The notes: generated by a model from the letters alone, not told the origin. Numbered from the stretch's first letter, positions 24,800 through 33,694 are shown. The stretch: 34,974 nt of DNA from Urechidicola sp. (GCA_028599075.1 JAQRMW010000045.1:1-34974), one strand, 5' to 3'. Program-made: numbers and translations.

Positions 24800-26620
24800 A
24801 TGAAGAATACTTTTCTATTTTCAATTTTGAGCCTATTATTTTTTGTAGGAAATGCACAATCTAATTCAACCTATTGGCAGCAGCATGTAGATTATACTAT
24901 GGATATTGACATGAATGTTGAAAATTATCAATATGATGGAAAACAAAAATTGGTGTACACCAATAATTCTCCAGATGATTTAGAAATGGTTTTTTATCAT
25001 TTGTATTTCAATGCATTTCAATCAGATTCTGAAATGTATGTGTACTCACAAAATATTCCAGACCCAGATAGAAGGTTTATAGAAAAGCTTACAAACATTC
25101 CAAACCTAGACGAAACTCAAATAGGATTTATTAAAGTAAACTCTTTAAAACAAAATGGCAAACCTGTAAAATATGAGGTAACCGGAACAGTTTTAAAAGT
25201 GTATTTAAATACACCGATTAAAGCTGGCAAAAAAGCCACTTTTGAAATGGAATACCTTGCTCAAGTCCCAGAACAAACAAGACGTTCTGGAAGAAATAAC
25301 AAAGAGGGCGTTGCGCTTTCAATGGCTCAATGGTATCCTAAAATGGCTGAGTATGATGTTGAAGGGTGGCATGCAGACCCATATATTTCTCATGAGTTTC
25401 ATGGAGTTTGGGGAGGTTTTGATGTGACCATTCATATTGATAAAAATTATACGATTGGTGGAACAGGGTATCTCCAAAACCCACAAAAAGTAGGGCATGG
25501 ATATGAAGATACTTCTAAGAAAATGAAATTGCCTAAAGGCGATAAGCTTACTTGGAATTTTATAGCTCCGAACGTACATGATTTTACTTGGGCTGCTGAC
25601 CCTAATTATACACATGATATTTTAGAAGGACCTAACGGAGTTGAGCTTCATTTCTTATACAAAGACAATCTTGTCAATAAAAATGATTGGATTAAGATGG
25701 AAGAAATGACAGTAAAAACCATGGAGTTTTACAACGAGCTGGTTGGAGATTATCCTTACAAACAGTACTCTGTAATTCAAGGTGGTGATGGCGGTATGGA
25801 ATACGGTATGTCAACCTTAATTACTGCAAATAGAAGATTGAGCAGTCTAATTGGAGTAATGCAACATGAATTGGGGCATTCATGGTTTCAATTTGTGCTG
25901 GCAACCAATGAAAGTAAACATGCATGGATGGATGAAGGCTTTACAACCTATATTGATAATTTAGCTACTAACGAATTGGTAAGAACCAAAAAGCTAGATA
26001 ACCCATTTATCTATTCATATATGAGTTATTTTAAATATGTAGCTAATGGTATGCAAGAATCGTTATCTGTTCATATTGACAGATATAAACATGAGCGAGT
26101 AGCAAGCTCTAACGCTTATCAAAAAGGAGCGATTTTCTTAGTACAACTTGGGTACATTATTGGGCAAGACAATTTAGACAAAACTCTTAAAAAATATTAC
26201 CAGGAATTTAAGTTTAAACACCCTACACCAAACGATATTATGCGTACTGCAGAAAAAGTTTCGGGAATTCAATTAGATTGGTATTTAAATGAATGGACAC
26301 AAACAACACATACTATTGATTATGGTATTAAAGTGATATCTAACAAATCAATCACCTTAGAAAGAGTTGGTAGAATACCAATGCCAATAGATGTTTTTGT
26401 TACTTATACAGATGGTACTTCTGAAGAGTTTTATATTCCGTTACGAATGATGCAAGGCAGTAAACCAACAAATGCAACTCAATTAAATAATTGGGCTTGG
26501 GCTTTTCCAACCTATACTTTTAATGCAACAAAAGAAATTAAATCTGTTGAAATTGATCCTTCTAAAAGGATGGCTGATATTGATAGGAAAAATAATCTAG
26601 TTGAGATTTCTGAGCAATAA
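24800..26620 (+). CDS. M1 family metallopeptidase (aminopeptidase-like), secreted
   Basis: This 606-residue zinc peptidase has a signal peptide (about 1-19, ending GNAQS). The gluzincin site is complete: HELGH with H356, E357 and H360, then E379 in WMDEGFTTY exactly 18 residues after H360. The usual exopeptidase motif GxMEN appears as GGMEYGMSTLI, keeping the Glu that binds the substrate N terminus but with Tyr in place of Asn. The N-terminal region (about 25-240) is the M1 beta-sheet domain. It probably trims N-terminal residues from peptides in the periplasm or outside. The RNA methyltransferase gene begins 11 bp downstream. Conversion of extracellular peptides by this and the adjacent subtilase is plausible but inferred. 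Confidence 0.92.
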   Translation: MKNTFLFSILSLLFFVGNAQSNSTYWQQHVDYTMDIDMNVENYQYDGKQKLVYTNNSPDDLEMVFYHLYFNAFQSDSEMYVYSQNIPDPDRRFIEKLTNIPNLDETQIGFIKVNSLKQNGKPVKYEVTGTVLKVYLNTPIKAGKKATFEMEYLAQVPEQTRRSGRNNKEGVALSMAQWYPKMAEYDVEGWHADPYISHEFHGVWGGFDVTIHIDKNYTIGGTGYLQNPQKVGHGYEDTSKKMKLPKGDKLTWNFIAPNVHDFTWAADPNYTHDILEGPNGVELHFLYKDNLVNKNDWIKMEEMTVKTMEFYNELVGDYPYKQYSVIQGGDGGMEYGMSTLITANRRLSSLIGVMQHELGHSWFQFVLATNESKHAWMDEGFTTYIDNLATNELVRTKKLDNPFIYSYMSYFKYVANGMQESLSVHIDRYKHERVASSNAYQKGAIFLVQLGYIIGQDNLDKTLKKYYQEFKFKHPTPNDIMRTAEKVSGIQLDWYLNEWTQTTHTIDYGIKVISNKSITLERVGRIPMPIDVFVTYTDGTSEEFYIPLRMMQGSKPTNATQLNNWAWAFPTYTFNATKEIKSVEIDPSKRMADIDRKNNLVEISEQ

Positions 26621-26631
26621 AATCAGCTTTT

Positions 26632-27162
26632 ATGCGCAAACTAAAAAATAGCGAGCTCGATAGGTTGGGTGTAGAAGAATTTAAAAAAACTTCTAAAATT
26701 CCGTTGATAGTTGTACTAGACAATATTAGGAGTTTAAACAATATAGGGTCAGTTTTTAGAACAAGTGATGCTTTTGTAGTTGAGAAAATTTATTTGTGCG
26801 GAATCACAGCACAACCACCCCACAAAGAAATTCATAAAACAGCTTTAGGAGCAACAGATTCTGTTTCTTGGGAGTATGTTGAAGATACACTTACTTTGAT
26901 TAAAAGATTGAAAGATTCAAACATTAAAGTTGCTAGTATTGAGCAGGCTGATAACGCAACTATGTTACAGGAATTTAAGGTTGATCCCAATCAAAGGTAT
27001 GCTGTAATTTTTGGAAACGAAGTAAAGGGCGTGCAACAAGAAGTTGTTTCAGCATCTGATTATTGTATTGAAATTCCACAATTTGGAACCAAGCATTCAT
27101 TAAACATTTCGGTAAGTTGTGGCGTTGTACTTTGGGATTTGTTTAAGAAGATGAGGTACTAA
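26632..27162 (+). CDS. SpoU/TrmH family RNA methyltransferase
   Basis: This 176-residue SPOUT-fold methyltransferase should 2'-O-methylate a tRNA or rRNA ribose using S-adenosylmethionine. All three family motifs are present: DNIRSLNNIGSVFRTSDAF (motif 1, N and R), VIFGNEVKGV (motif 2, catalytic Glu region) and IPQFGTKHSLNISVSCGVVLW (motif 3, which forms the knot that binds the cofactor). There is no extra N-terminal RNA-binding domain beyond the first 20 residues. The target nucleotide cannot be named from sequence. It converges on mgtE, and the two stop codons overlap (27159-27162). Confidence 0.93.
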   Translation: MRKLKNSELDRLGVEEFKKTSKIPLIVVLDNIRSLNNIGSVFRTSDAFVVEKIYLCGITAQPPHKEIHKTALGATDSVSWEYVEDTLTLIKRLKDSNIKVASIEQADNATMLQEFKVDPNQRYAVIFGNEVKGVQQEVVSASDYCIEIPQFGTKHSLNISVSCGVVLWDLFKKMRY

Positions 27163-28514
27163 AAGCCCAATATTATTTTGGCAATATAAAAGAATAAGAA
27201 GATTCCGAAAATATCATTACTAGTCGTTATAAAAGGACCTGTTGCAATTGCAGGGTCAATTCCCTTTTTATCTAAAACTATCGGAACAAATGTTCCTATT
27301 AATGCCGCAACAATAATTACTGATAACATTGAAATTGCTATTGTAAGGCTAAAGCTAATGTCCATTTTGGTAAATAACCCAAAAAGAATAACGAGCAGTC
27401 CTAATAAAATTCCGTTAATTAGACTCAGACCTATTTCTTTTAACAGTCTATGAAATAGACTTCCTTTTACAACATCATTTGCCAAACCCTGTACTATAAT
27501 TGCACTCGATTGCACGCCAACATTTCCTGCCATTGCGGCAATGAGCGGTGTAAAAAAGAATAGTTGACGATATCGATCATCAGCCATAATATCTTCATAA
27601 CCTTCCATAATAAACACAGCTCCTAGCCCACCAAAAAGCCCTAAGACCAACCAAGGTAAGCGCGCTTTAGTCAGTTCCCAGATTGTATCATCTGCCTCTA
27701 CATCTTGCGAAACCCCAGCTGCCAAAAGATAATCTTCTTCGGCTTCTTCTTTTATCACATCAACAATATCATCAATGGTGATTCTACCCAACAATACCAT
27801 ATTATCATCAACCACCGGAATTGCTTCTAAATCATACTTCTGCATAATTTTGGCAACTTCTTCAGTATCTTCATTTACGTTTACTGAATCAACTTTTGGA
27901 ATATAAATTTTAGATATATTTCCTTTTGGAGGCGCAATTAATAAGTCTTTTAAAGACAATCTGCCTATTAATTGTTCTTTATCATTGACCACATAAATAG
28001 AATGTACACGTGTAACCTCTTCGGCCTGTGCTCGCATTTCTTTTATACATCTTGGTAGTGTCCAATTTTCATTGACCATTACCAATTCTTTTGCCATCAA
28101 TCCCCCTGCAGAATCTTCATCATACTTTAAAAGTTCTTGAATATCTGCTTTATGTTCGTCATCCTCAATTTCAGAAATTACACGCTCTTGTCTTTCTTCT
28201 GACAACTCACCAATAATATCAGCGGCATCATCTGTATCTAGCTCATCAATTTCTTCAGCAATTTCTTTGGCAGATAAGTTTTTAAGAACGCGTTCTCTTG
28301 TATCCTCATCTAAATCCATCAAAATTTCTGCAGTCAAATCACTATCGAGTAATTTGATAATATAGGTAGCATCTTCTAAGTTTAATTCGTCTAAAATTTC
28401 GGCAATATCAGCATGATGCTCATTACCCAACAAAGCCAAAATAGCCTCATCAGATTGGCTCACAATCAGTTGTTCTATTTTTTTAAAAAGCTCTTTGTTA
28501 ATTTCTAATGCCAT
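27159..28514 (-). CDS. mgtE: Magnesium transporter MgtE
   Basis: This 451-residue MgtE-type channel imports magnesium across the inner membrane. The cytoplasmic N domain (about 10-130) has the acidic superhelical repeats ([32 protein letters not shown]). Two CBS domains (about 134-195 and 200-258) end in [19 protein letters not shown], the start of the plug helix. Five membrane helices lie in about 283-451 with the conserved [15 protein letters not shown] and [16 protein letters not shown] pore segments. Family knowledge: the N and CBS domains sense intracellular magnesium and gate the pore. The start overlaps the end of rsmA by 17 nt, so the two are translationally close and likely co-transcribed. 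Confidence 0.95.
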   Translation of the reverse strand: MALEINKELFKKIEQLIVSQSDEAILALLGNEHHADIAEILDELNLEDATYIIKLLDSDLTAEILMDLDEDTRERVLKNLSAKEIAEEIDELDTDDAADIIGELSEERQERVISEIEDDEHKADIQELLKYDEDSAGGLMAKELVMVNENWTLPRCIKEMRAQAEEVTRVHSIYVVNDKEQLIGRLSLKDLLIAPPKGNISKIYIPKVDSVNVNEDTEEVAKIMQKYDLEAIPVVDDNMVLLGRITIDDIVDVIKEEAEEDYLLAAGVSQDVEADDTIWELTKARLPWLVLGLFGGLGAVFIMEGYEDIMADDRYRQLFFFTPLIAAMAGNVGVQSSAIIVQGLANDVVKGSLFHRLLKEIGLSLINGILLGLLVILFGLFTKMDISFSLTIAISMLSVIIVAALIGTFVPIVLDKKGIDPAIATGPFITTSNDIFGIFLFFYIAKIILGF

Positions 28515-29280
28515 CTTGTTCTATTTTTGCGGTCAGTTCAAAAAAGGCTGAAACTGACAATTGCTCTGGACGCATCGCAAATATAGTATCTTCTCTTAAT
28601 TTATCTGATAAATTGAAAGATTTTAAACTGCCACGTAGCATTTTTCTTCGTTGATTAAAAGCTGTTTTTACAACTCTAAAGAATAATTTCTCATCTACAG
28701 GTAGCGTGTAATTTTCTTTTCTGATAAGTCTGATAACTCCTGAATCTACTTTTGGTGGTGGATAAAAAACAGTTGGTGGTACCGTAAATAAATACTCAAC
28801 ATCATAAAATGCTTGTGTGAGTACAGATAGGATTCCATACTTTTTTGAGCCTTCTTTTTCGGCAATTCTCTCAGCTACTTCTTTTTGAAACATTCCAGAA
28901 AATTCTGGAATCTGATGTCTATTCTCTAAGGTTTTAAAAACAATTTGTGTAGAAATATTATATGGGAAATTACCAATGATTGCAAATTGATTGTCTTTAA
29001 AAAAGTCTTTAATGTTGATTTTTAAAAAGTCTTTTTCAATTATTCTAGGTGCCAAGTTTAAGTAATTAGCTTGAAGATATTCTACTGACTCTCGATCAAT
29101 TTCTATAACGTGTGTAGTAACCTTTTTTTTAAGTAAATATTTTGTCAGAACTCCCATTCCTGGGCCAATTTCGAGCACATCATTATAGCCATTTAAAGTT
29201 AAAGAATCAGCAATTCTTTCAGCTATTGATTCGTTTTTTAAAAAATGTTGCCCTAAATGTTTTTTTGCTCTAACGGTCAT
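28498..29280 (-). CDS. rsmA: 16S rRNA (adenine-N6) dimethyltransferase RsmA/KsgA
   Basis: This 260-residue enzyme dimethylates two adjacent adenines (A1518 and A1519, E. coli numbering) near the 3' end of 16S rRNA during small-subunit assembly. The sequence has the family start [21 protein letters not shown], the SAM-binding [17 protein letters not shown], the acidic loop [10 protein letters not shown] and the catalytic NFPYN motif ([11 protein letters not shown]). The C-terminal [16 protein letters not shown] is also characteristic. The 109-bp region upstream lacks a clear -7 box and holds repeated CTTGTAGG/CCTACAAG units. Overlap with mgtE is 17 nt. Confidence 0.96.
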   Translation of the reverse strand: MTVRAKKHLGQHFLKNESIAERIADSLTLNGYNDVLEIGPGMGVLTKYLLKKKVTTHVIEIDRESVEYLQANYLNLAPRIIEKDFLKINIKDFFKDNQFAIIGNFPYNISTQIVFKTLENRHQIPEFSGMFQKEVAERIAEKEGSKKYGILSVLTQAFYDVEYLFTVPPTVFYPPPKVDSGVIRLIRKENYTLPVDEKLFFRVVKTAFNQRRKMLRGSLKSFNLSDKLREDTIFAMRPEQLSVSAFFELTAKIEQDGIRN

Positions 29281-29296
29281 ATTTGTTACCTTTTCT

Positions 29297-29371
29297 CCTG
29301 CAAGCTCTTGTATACCTTGTAGGTATTTGTTATCATTACTATACCTACAAGTTTTTTGAAACCTTGTAGGA
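29297..29371. repeat. Cluster of alternating CCTGCAAG/CTTGTAGG/CCTACAAG units
   Basis: Four related 8-bp units alternate in direction: CCTGCAAG (29297), CTTGTAGG (29316), CCTACAAG (29344) and CTTGTAGG (29363). CTTGTAGGTAT (29316-29326) is perfectly complementary to ATACCTACAAG (29341-29351). The last two units can also pair with an inner TTT/AAA extension and one bulge. The alternative hairpins lie upstream of rsmA, within its 109-bp intergenic region. They are related to the palindrome at 24669. Confidence 0.7.
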
Positions 29372-29389
29372 TTATTTCCTATAACGAAA

Positions 29390-29695
29390 TCAGAATTCCT
29401 TAATAATTTTTAGTTCTGTTCTAAAAGCAACAAATTTACCATTAAAATGATTGCTGTCATTACGTAATTTATCTGCATCAAATTTATAATAATTGTCTAA
29501 ATCTTTTCTTGATTTTGCGCGATATTGAACTGAGTAAGTAATCCCTCCCATTTCTTCATCTACCAAAACTTGAGTTAGTTTGGCACTGCTAAATCTACCC
29601 GTGTCTAAAACTTCTGGAATGTGTTTGTGAATCCACGCTAGCCATTCTTTTTGAATGCTTTCATCAACATTTATAGTTACGTTGTATATGTACAT
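29390..29695 (-). CDS. DUF4286 family protein
   Basis: This 101-residue protein has no signal peptide or membrane segment. It is recognisable as DUF4286 from [20 protein letters not shown], the central [15 protein letters not shown] and the [18 protein letters not shown]...FRTELKII ending. The alternating strand-helix pattern resembles a small ferredoxin-like alpha/beta fold, which is a guess. It lies between the TPR gene and rsmA, and a -7 box (29739-29746, minus strand) suggests it may start a transcript. Function unknown. Confidence 0.82.
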   Translation of the reverse strand: MYIYNVTINVDESIQKEWLAWIHKHIPEVLDTGRFSSAKLTQVLVDEEMGGITYSVQYRAKSRKDLDNYYKFDADKLRNDSNHFNGKFVAFRTELKIIKEF

Positions 29696-29738
29696 TTCTA
29701 TTGTGTAATTGTTTATTTGTTGAATTATTAAATGAATT

Positions 29739-29746
29739 CAAAGTTA
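29739..29746 (-). promoter_or_regulatory. -7 promoter element (TAACTTTG on the minus strand) for the DUF4286 gene
   Basis: The minus strand reads TAACTTTG, matching TAnnTTTG. It overlaps the stop codon of the upstream TPR gene and lies 43 nt before the ATG at 29695. No -33 element is seen. Confidence 0.4.
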
Positions 29747-31519
29747 CTGAATATCATCTCCTCGTAATTTTCTGTATTTTTTACGAGCATCTACCAAATG
29801 TATACTCGACGGAAAATCAAAAATAATCTTTTGATAGTATTCTTTTGCCTTTTCTATATTATTTTGTTTTGAGTGTAATTCGCCCATTCTATAAAATGCA
29901 TCATCCACCAAAATATCGGTTGGGTTAATTTCAATAATTCTTAAATAGTTCTTTTCAGCATTATCATATTGATTTAGCTTTTCAAAAATTTTGGCTTGTT
30001 TAAACAACGCTTCATCTTCAATTGCATGTCCTTTAAATTTGTTTAGCAATACATTTAATGAATCTATAGCTGAAGTGTTTTTACCTTGATATGCCAATAA
30101 ATCTGATTGTGCATACAGTTTTAAAGCAGTCTTTAGAGAATCTTGTACCGTATTATCGCTGATAATCAAACTCAATTCCAAAGCATCATTGGCAATAAGT
30201 TGTGATGTAGAGCCCTTTAATACTTTTAGTTGAGTTTCTGCCCAATCAAAATCACCTTTATAAAAACTTGTCTTGGCTACTTTAAATTGAGCCTCTTGCC
30301 CTAAAATATGATTTTTAAGACTGGTTTGCACTTGTGAATAATTAATCAACGCTTGGTTAAATTGATTGTTGAAAACCAAAATATCTCCTAATTTTAATTT
30401 GATAGCTCCTTTTTGAAAATCAGTACTTCTTAATTTTAATGCCTCTTTTAAAATGTCGATTGCTTTATAAGACTCTTGCTTTTTAAAAGTCAAAAAATCG
30501 GCATAAGCAATTTGGATATTTATAGTTGCCGATGTTTTACCATACTCGTTAAACAAATTTTGAAATTGAGTGTCAACCTCCTCAGGATTATCCGAAGTTT
30601 CGATATCAACAAATAACAAATACAATTTAGAATCAATAATTTGGTTTTGACTTTCGGCATTTTCTAAGACAAAAGAAAAAACAACTTTTGTAGCTGAATA
30701 GTCTTTATCATTAAAAGCTAATTGGCCAAGGTCAACAATACCGTTTAGGCCTAAACTATCAGTGCGTTTATACATCGCCTTTTCTTGTACGAAGGCTTTA
30801 CCATAATCTTTTTGCTGCATAAACAACCAGCTCAATAATTGGTTCCAACTATTGTTCGGATTGACTTGCAATCGTTTTAAAATAAGTTTTCTAAATAGTA
30901 TATTGTATTCGTTTTCGGCATCATCGGTAATGTATTTTCCAATATAACGCAAAATAGTAGTTACATATCGTTGGTCCTTTTCAACCATATTTAAATACGA
31001 ATTGAACATGTTTTGCAGCTCTCCTTTTTCTCCATAAATCTCCGCAACTTGAATCTCATAATTTGCGTTAGGGTTCGATTCCATAGTAATTTTATATGCT
31101 TGCAAGGCATAATCTAATAAGTGATTTTTTTGAAAAGTACGACCAATAGTATATCCATAAACGGGTTTTTCTTTTAAAGTATTTATCGCTTCTGTATAAT
31201 AATAATCTGCTTTTGTTTGTTGATGTTGCAATTCGTAATTATAACCTAACTCTACATAAAACTGAATCTGTGAAGGATATTTTGAAATGTGATTCTCAAT
31301 GAGGATTTTACTTTCATCAAAATTTTCTAATTGCTGATGACAATATAGAAGTCGGCTTAAGTAACTAGAATTATAATTGTTTTGCTCGTATAGTTTCTGA
31401 TAAATTGTTGCTGATTTTTCATACTCCCCTTTCCTAAAATAATCATATACTAACTGCTGATCTTGCGCGTAAAGAAACGTAGAACAAAAGAAAAAAAGGA
31501 AGATTATTATTTTTTGCAT
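29744..31519 (-). CDS. Large secreted TPR-repeat protein
   Basis: This 591-residue protein has a signal peptide (about 1-18, ending LYAQD) and is then almost entirely helical TPR-type repeats. Examples are residues about 20-60 (YDYFRKGEYEKSATIYQKLYEQ), about 380-410 (GDILVFNNQFNQALINYSQV) and about 510-585 (AKIFEKLNQYDNAEKNYLRIIEINP, FYRMGELHSKQNNIEKAKEYYQKIIFDFP). TPR arrays in the periplasm usually organise protein complexes. It sits between serS and the DUF4286/rsmA/mgtE group and has a consensus -7 box 27 nt upstream. Its partner is unknown. Confidence 0.85.
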   Translation of the reverse strand: MQKIIIFLFFFCSTFLYAQDQQLVYDYFRKGEYEKSATIYQKLYEQNNYNSSYLSRLLYCHQQLENFDESKILIENHISKYPSQIQFYVELGYNYELQHQQTKADYYYTEAINTLKEKPVYGYTIGRTFQKNHLLDYALQAYKITMESNPNANYEIQVAEIYGEKGELQNMFNSYLNMVEKDQRYVTTILRYIGKYITDDAENEYNILFRKLILKRLQVNPNNSWNQLLSWLFMQQKDYGKAFVQEKAMYKRTDSLGLNGIVDLGQLAFNDKDYSATKVVFSFVLENAESQNQIIDSKLYLLFVDIETSDNPEEVDTQFQNLFNEYGKTSATINIQIAYADFLTFKKQESYKAIDILKEALKLRSTDFQKGAIKLKLGDILVFNNQFNQALINYSQVQTSLKNHILGQEAQFKVAKTSFYKGDFDWAETQLKVLKGSTSQLIANDALELSLIISDNTVQDSLKTALKLYAQSDLLAYQGKNTSAIDSLNVLLNKFKGHAIEDEALFKQAKIFEKLNQYDNAEKNYLRIIEINPTDILVDDAFYRMGELHSKQNNIEKAKEYYQKIIFDFPSSIHLVDARKKYRKLRGDDIQ

Positions 31520-31546
31520 TAGAGAAAATCAATTTAAACTCAATTT

Positions 31547-31554
31547 CAAAGATA
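31547..31554 (-). promoter_or_regulatory. -7 promoter element (TATCTTTG on the minus strand) for the TPR gene
   Basis: The minus strand reads TATCTTTG, matching TAnnTTTG, 27 nt upstream of the ATG at 31519. It is divergent from the sigma-54-like site at 31616. Confidence 0.55.
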
Positions 31555-31615
31555 GGTAAGAAACTGTTAAAGTTTTTATAAAACAATAGTAATTCAATTA
31601 GTGGGTTGTAACATT

Positions 31616-31631
31616 TTGGCACAAATCTTGT
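31616..31631 (+). promoter_or_regulatory. Sigma-54-like -24/-12 promoter
   Basis: TTGGCAC, five bases (AAATC) and TTGT match the sigma-54 consensus TTGGCAC-N5-TTGC except for the final base of the -12 element (T for C). The predicted start is about 31642 and a 47-codon ORF begins at 31665. No TAnnTTTG box suits that ORF. Confidence 0.55.
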
Positions 31632-31664
31632 CTTAATAATAAAACGAACAAAAACTTAAAAATT

Positions 31665-31808
31665 ATGAACGACTTAACCAAACAATACGAAATAACAAAA
31701 ATGAGTGCTAAGCAGTATATGAAAAATGGACAAATCCACAAATACTTCGAAGCTTTGTTAAAAATGAATGAATACAAAAAATTGATGTTAGCTGTTGTAG
31801 CTAATTAA
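31665..31808 (+). CDS. Small unrecognised protein (47 residues)
   Basis: An ATG-to-TAA ORF of 47 codons lies on the plus strand in the 300-bp gap between two minus-strand genes (TPR and serS). The protein begins MNDLTKQYEITKM and ends KKLMLAVVAN. It is Lys/Met/Tyr-rich, has no Cys and no signal peptide, and is predicted mostly helical (SAKQYMKNGQIHKYFEALLKMNEYKKLM). Codon use resembles the neighbours. A sigma-54-like promoter lies 34 nt upstream, which supports real expression. The ORF ends 11 bp before the serS stop (convergent). I do not recognise a family. It could instead be an RNA gene or a chance ORF. Confidence 0.55.
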   Translation: MNDLTKQYEITKMSAKQYMKNGQIHKYFEALLKMNEYKKLMLAVVAN

Positions 31809-31819
31809 TTTTCGCTTTG

Positions 31820-33094
31820 CTAATCAATCATTTCAAATCCACAATAAGGTACTAATACTTCAGGGATTTTAATTCCATCAGGAGTTTGGCAGTTTTCTAA
31901 CAATCCAGCCAAAACTCTAGGTAATGCTAAAGAGCTTCCATTCAATGTATGTGCTAATTCGCTTTTACCACCAACATTTTTAAAACGTAATTTTAATCTA
32001 TTTGCCTGAAAAGTTTCAAAATTAGAAACTGAACTAACTTCTAGCCAACGGTCTTGTGCTGTTGAAAAAACTTCAAAATCAAAGGTAAGTGAAGACGTAA
32101 ATCCAAGGTCTCCGCCACACAATCTTAAAATACGATAAGGCAATTTTAACTCTTGTAAAATTCCTTTAACGTGATTTACCATTCCATCTAAAGCTTTATA
32201 CGAATTTGTTGGATGTTCTAAACGAACAAGCTCAACTTTATCAAATTGATGCAATCTATTTAATCCTCTTACATGTGCACCGTAAGATCCCGCCTCTCTT
32301 CTAAAACAGGGTGTATAAGCTGTATTTGTAATCGGAAAATCTTCTTCTTTCAACAACACTTCTCTGTAAATATTTGTAACCGGAACCTCAGCTGTAGGAA
32401 TCAAATATAGATTGTCAACTCCACAATGATACATTTGCCCTTCCTTGTCAGGAAGTTGTCCTGTTCCTTTTCCTGATTCTTCATTTACTAAATGTGGAAC
32501 CTGTATTTCTCTATAACCAGCTTCGGTGTTTTTATCTAAAAAGTAATTGATTAAAGCCCTTTGCAATCTTGCTCCTTTACCTTTATAAACAGGAAAGCCG
32601 GCTCCTGTAATTTTGTTCCCTAATTCAAAATCAATGATGTCATATTTTTTAGCTAGCTCCCAATGAGGTAAAGATCCTTCATGTAAAGTAGGGATTGTAC
32701 CTTCTTCAAAAACAGTTTCATTATCATCTTCTGTAACCCCAGCAGGAACTGACTCATGAGGCACATTTGGGATCTGATATAACAATTCTTGTAAATCGAT
32801 TGTAAACTGATTTAACTTATCATTTAAGGCTTTAGAACTTTCTTTTAATTGACTTGTTTTCTCTTTTAATAGATTTGCTTTTTGAGCTTCGCCATTTTTA
32901 TAAAGCATCCCAATTTCTTTCGATAATTTATTAGATTCGGCAAGAGTGTTGTCTAATTCGGTTTGCGTAGCACGACGATTTTCATCTGTTGCAATAACTT
33001 CATTTATCAATTTTTTGGCATCAGCAAAATTTCTTTTTGCCAATCCTTTTAAAACGGTTTGCTTATGATCTCTAATAAATGCGACTTGTAACAT
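31820..33094 (-). CDS. serS: Serine--tRNA ligase
   Basis: This 424-residue class II aminoacyl-tRNA synthetase charges tRNA-Ser. The N-terminal helical hairpin arm (about 30-110, rich in Lys and Glu) contacts the long variable arm of tRNA-Ser. The catalytic core has motif 2 (YTPCFRREAGSYGAHVRGLNRLHQFDKVEL) and motif 3 near the C terminus (HTLNGSSLALPRVLAGLLEN), with the SerRS-specific TAEVPVTNIYR and LEVSSVSNFETFQANR segments between. The length is standard. A -7 element TAAATTTG lies 29 nt upstream. Confidence 0.97.
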   Translation of the reverse strand: MLQVAFIRDHKQTVLKGLAKRNFADAKKLINEVIATDENRRATQTELDNTLAESNKLSKEIGMLYKNGEAQKANLLKEKTSQLKESSKALNDKLNQFTIDLQELLYQIPNVPHESVPAGVTEDDNETVFEEGTIPTLHEGSLPHWELAKKYDIIDFELGNKITGAGFPVYKGKGARLQRALINYFLDKNTEAGYREIQVPHLVNEESGKGTGQLPDKEGQMYHCGVDNLYLIPTAEVPVTNIYREVLLKEEDFPITNTAYTPCFRREAGSYGAHVRGLNRLHQFDKVELVRLEHPTNSYKALDGMVNHVKGILQELKLPYRILRLCGGDLGFTSSLTFDFEVFSTAQDRWLEVSSVSNFETFQANRLKLRFKNVGGKSELAHTLNGSSLALPRVLAGLLENCQTPDGIKIPEVLVPYCGFEMID

Positions 33095-33123
33095 AGGTCT
33101 AAATTTGTTCTTTTTTCAAAGGG

Positions 33124-33131
33124 CAAATTTA
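33124..33131 (-). promoter_or_regulatory. -7 promoter element (TAAATTTG on the minus strand) for serS
   Basis: The minus strand reads TAAATTTGC, matching TAnnTTTG, 29 nt before the serS ATG at 33094. No good TTG -33 element is seen. Confidence 0.55.
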
Positions 33132-33155
33132 GGAAATAGAAGTCAGATTATGTAT

Positions 33156-33683
33156 TTATTTTAAGATAAGTGTTTCGCTAATAGATGTGATTACTTGTGG
33201 CACCTCATCAACCTTAAAATCAATGCTGAGGCTATAGGTATTCTTCTTCATTTTTTTGAGCGACAATTGTCCTTTTGTAATTACATAAGACCCATAGCTA
33301 CCCTTGCAATAACAAATTCTATTTAGAATTAGATTGACTTGCCTAAGCTCTTTATTCTCTAAAATTAAGTCATATAAGTCTGCATCAAATTCTGCAAACA
33401 CTTCTTCAATATAATGCCCATCTACAACTTGTTGATCAACATTTCTTTTGAAAGAAAATTTGAATACGGTTTTGTTTCCTTTTTCAATGGTTGTGTAAGA
33501 CGATGTGCCTTCTCTAACAACTAAGTTTATGGAGCTATTTGGAAATAATTCGAACGAGCAATCTCCATCTTCAGGACATTCTGTGTTTGAAGAAAATTCT
33601 TGTGTTTCGGTTAATACCTTTGTGTTTTGGGCTTTACAGCTTAGCAATAGTAAGATAAATATAAAGGAGATGGAATATTTCAT
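33156..33683 (-). CDS. Small lipoprotein of unknown function
   Basis: This is a 175-residue predicted lipoprotein from the ATG at 33683: MKYSISFIFILLLLSCKAQ, lipobox LLSC, Cys near residue 16. A start 17 codons upstream (33734) is rejected because it begins inside a palindromic repeat, overruns a -7 promoter box and would bury the signal peptide. The mature protein appears beta-rich and has four further Cys (in NTECPEDGDCSF and RICYCKG), which could form disulfides. I do not recognise a family. It is flanked by serS and ribF on the same strand with its own promoter element. Confidence 0.72.
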   Translation of the reverse strand: MKYSISFIFILLLLSCKAQNTKVLTETQEFSSNTECPEDGDCSFELFPNSSINLVVREGTSSYTTIEKGNKTVFKFSFKRNVDQQVVDGHYIEEVFAEFDADLYDLILENKELRQVNLILNRICYCKGSYGSYVITKGQLSLKKMKKNTYSLSIDFKVDEVPQVITSISETLILK

Positions 33684-33686
33684 ATT

Positions 33687-33694
33687 CAAATATA
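33687..33694 (-). promoter_or_regulatory. -7 promoter element (TATATTTG on the minus strand) for the lipoprotein gene
   Basis: The minus strand reads TATATTTG, matching TAnnTTTG, ending only 3 nt before the ATG at 33683. This predicts a leaderless mRNA or a slightly later start. Confidence 0.5.
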
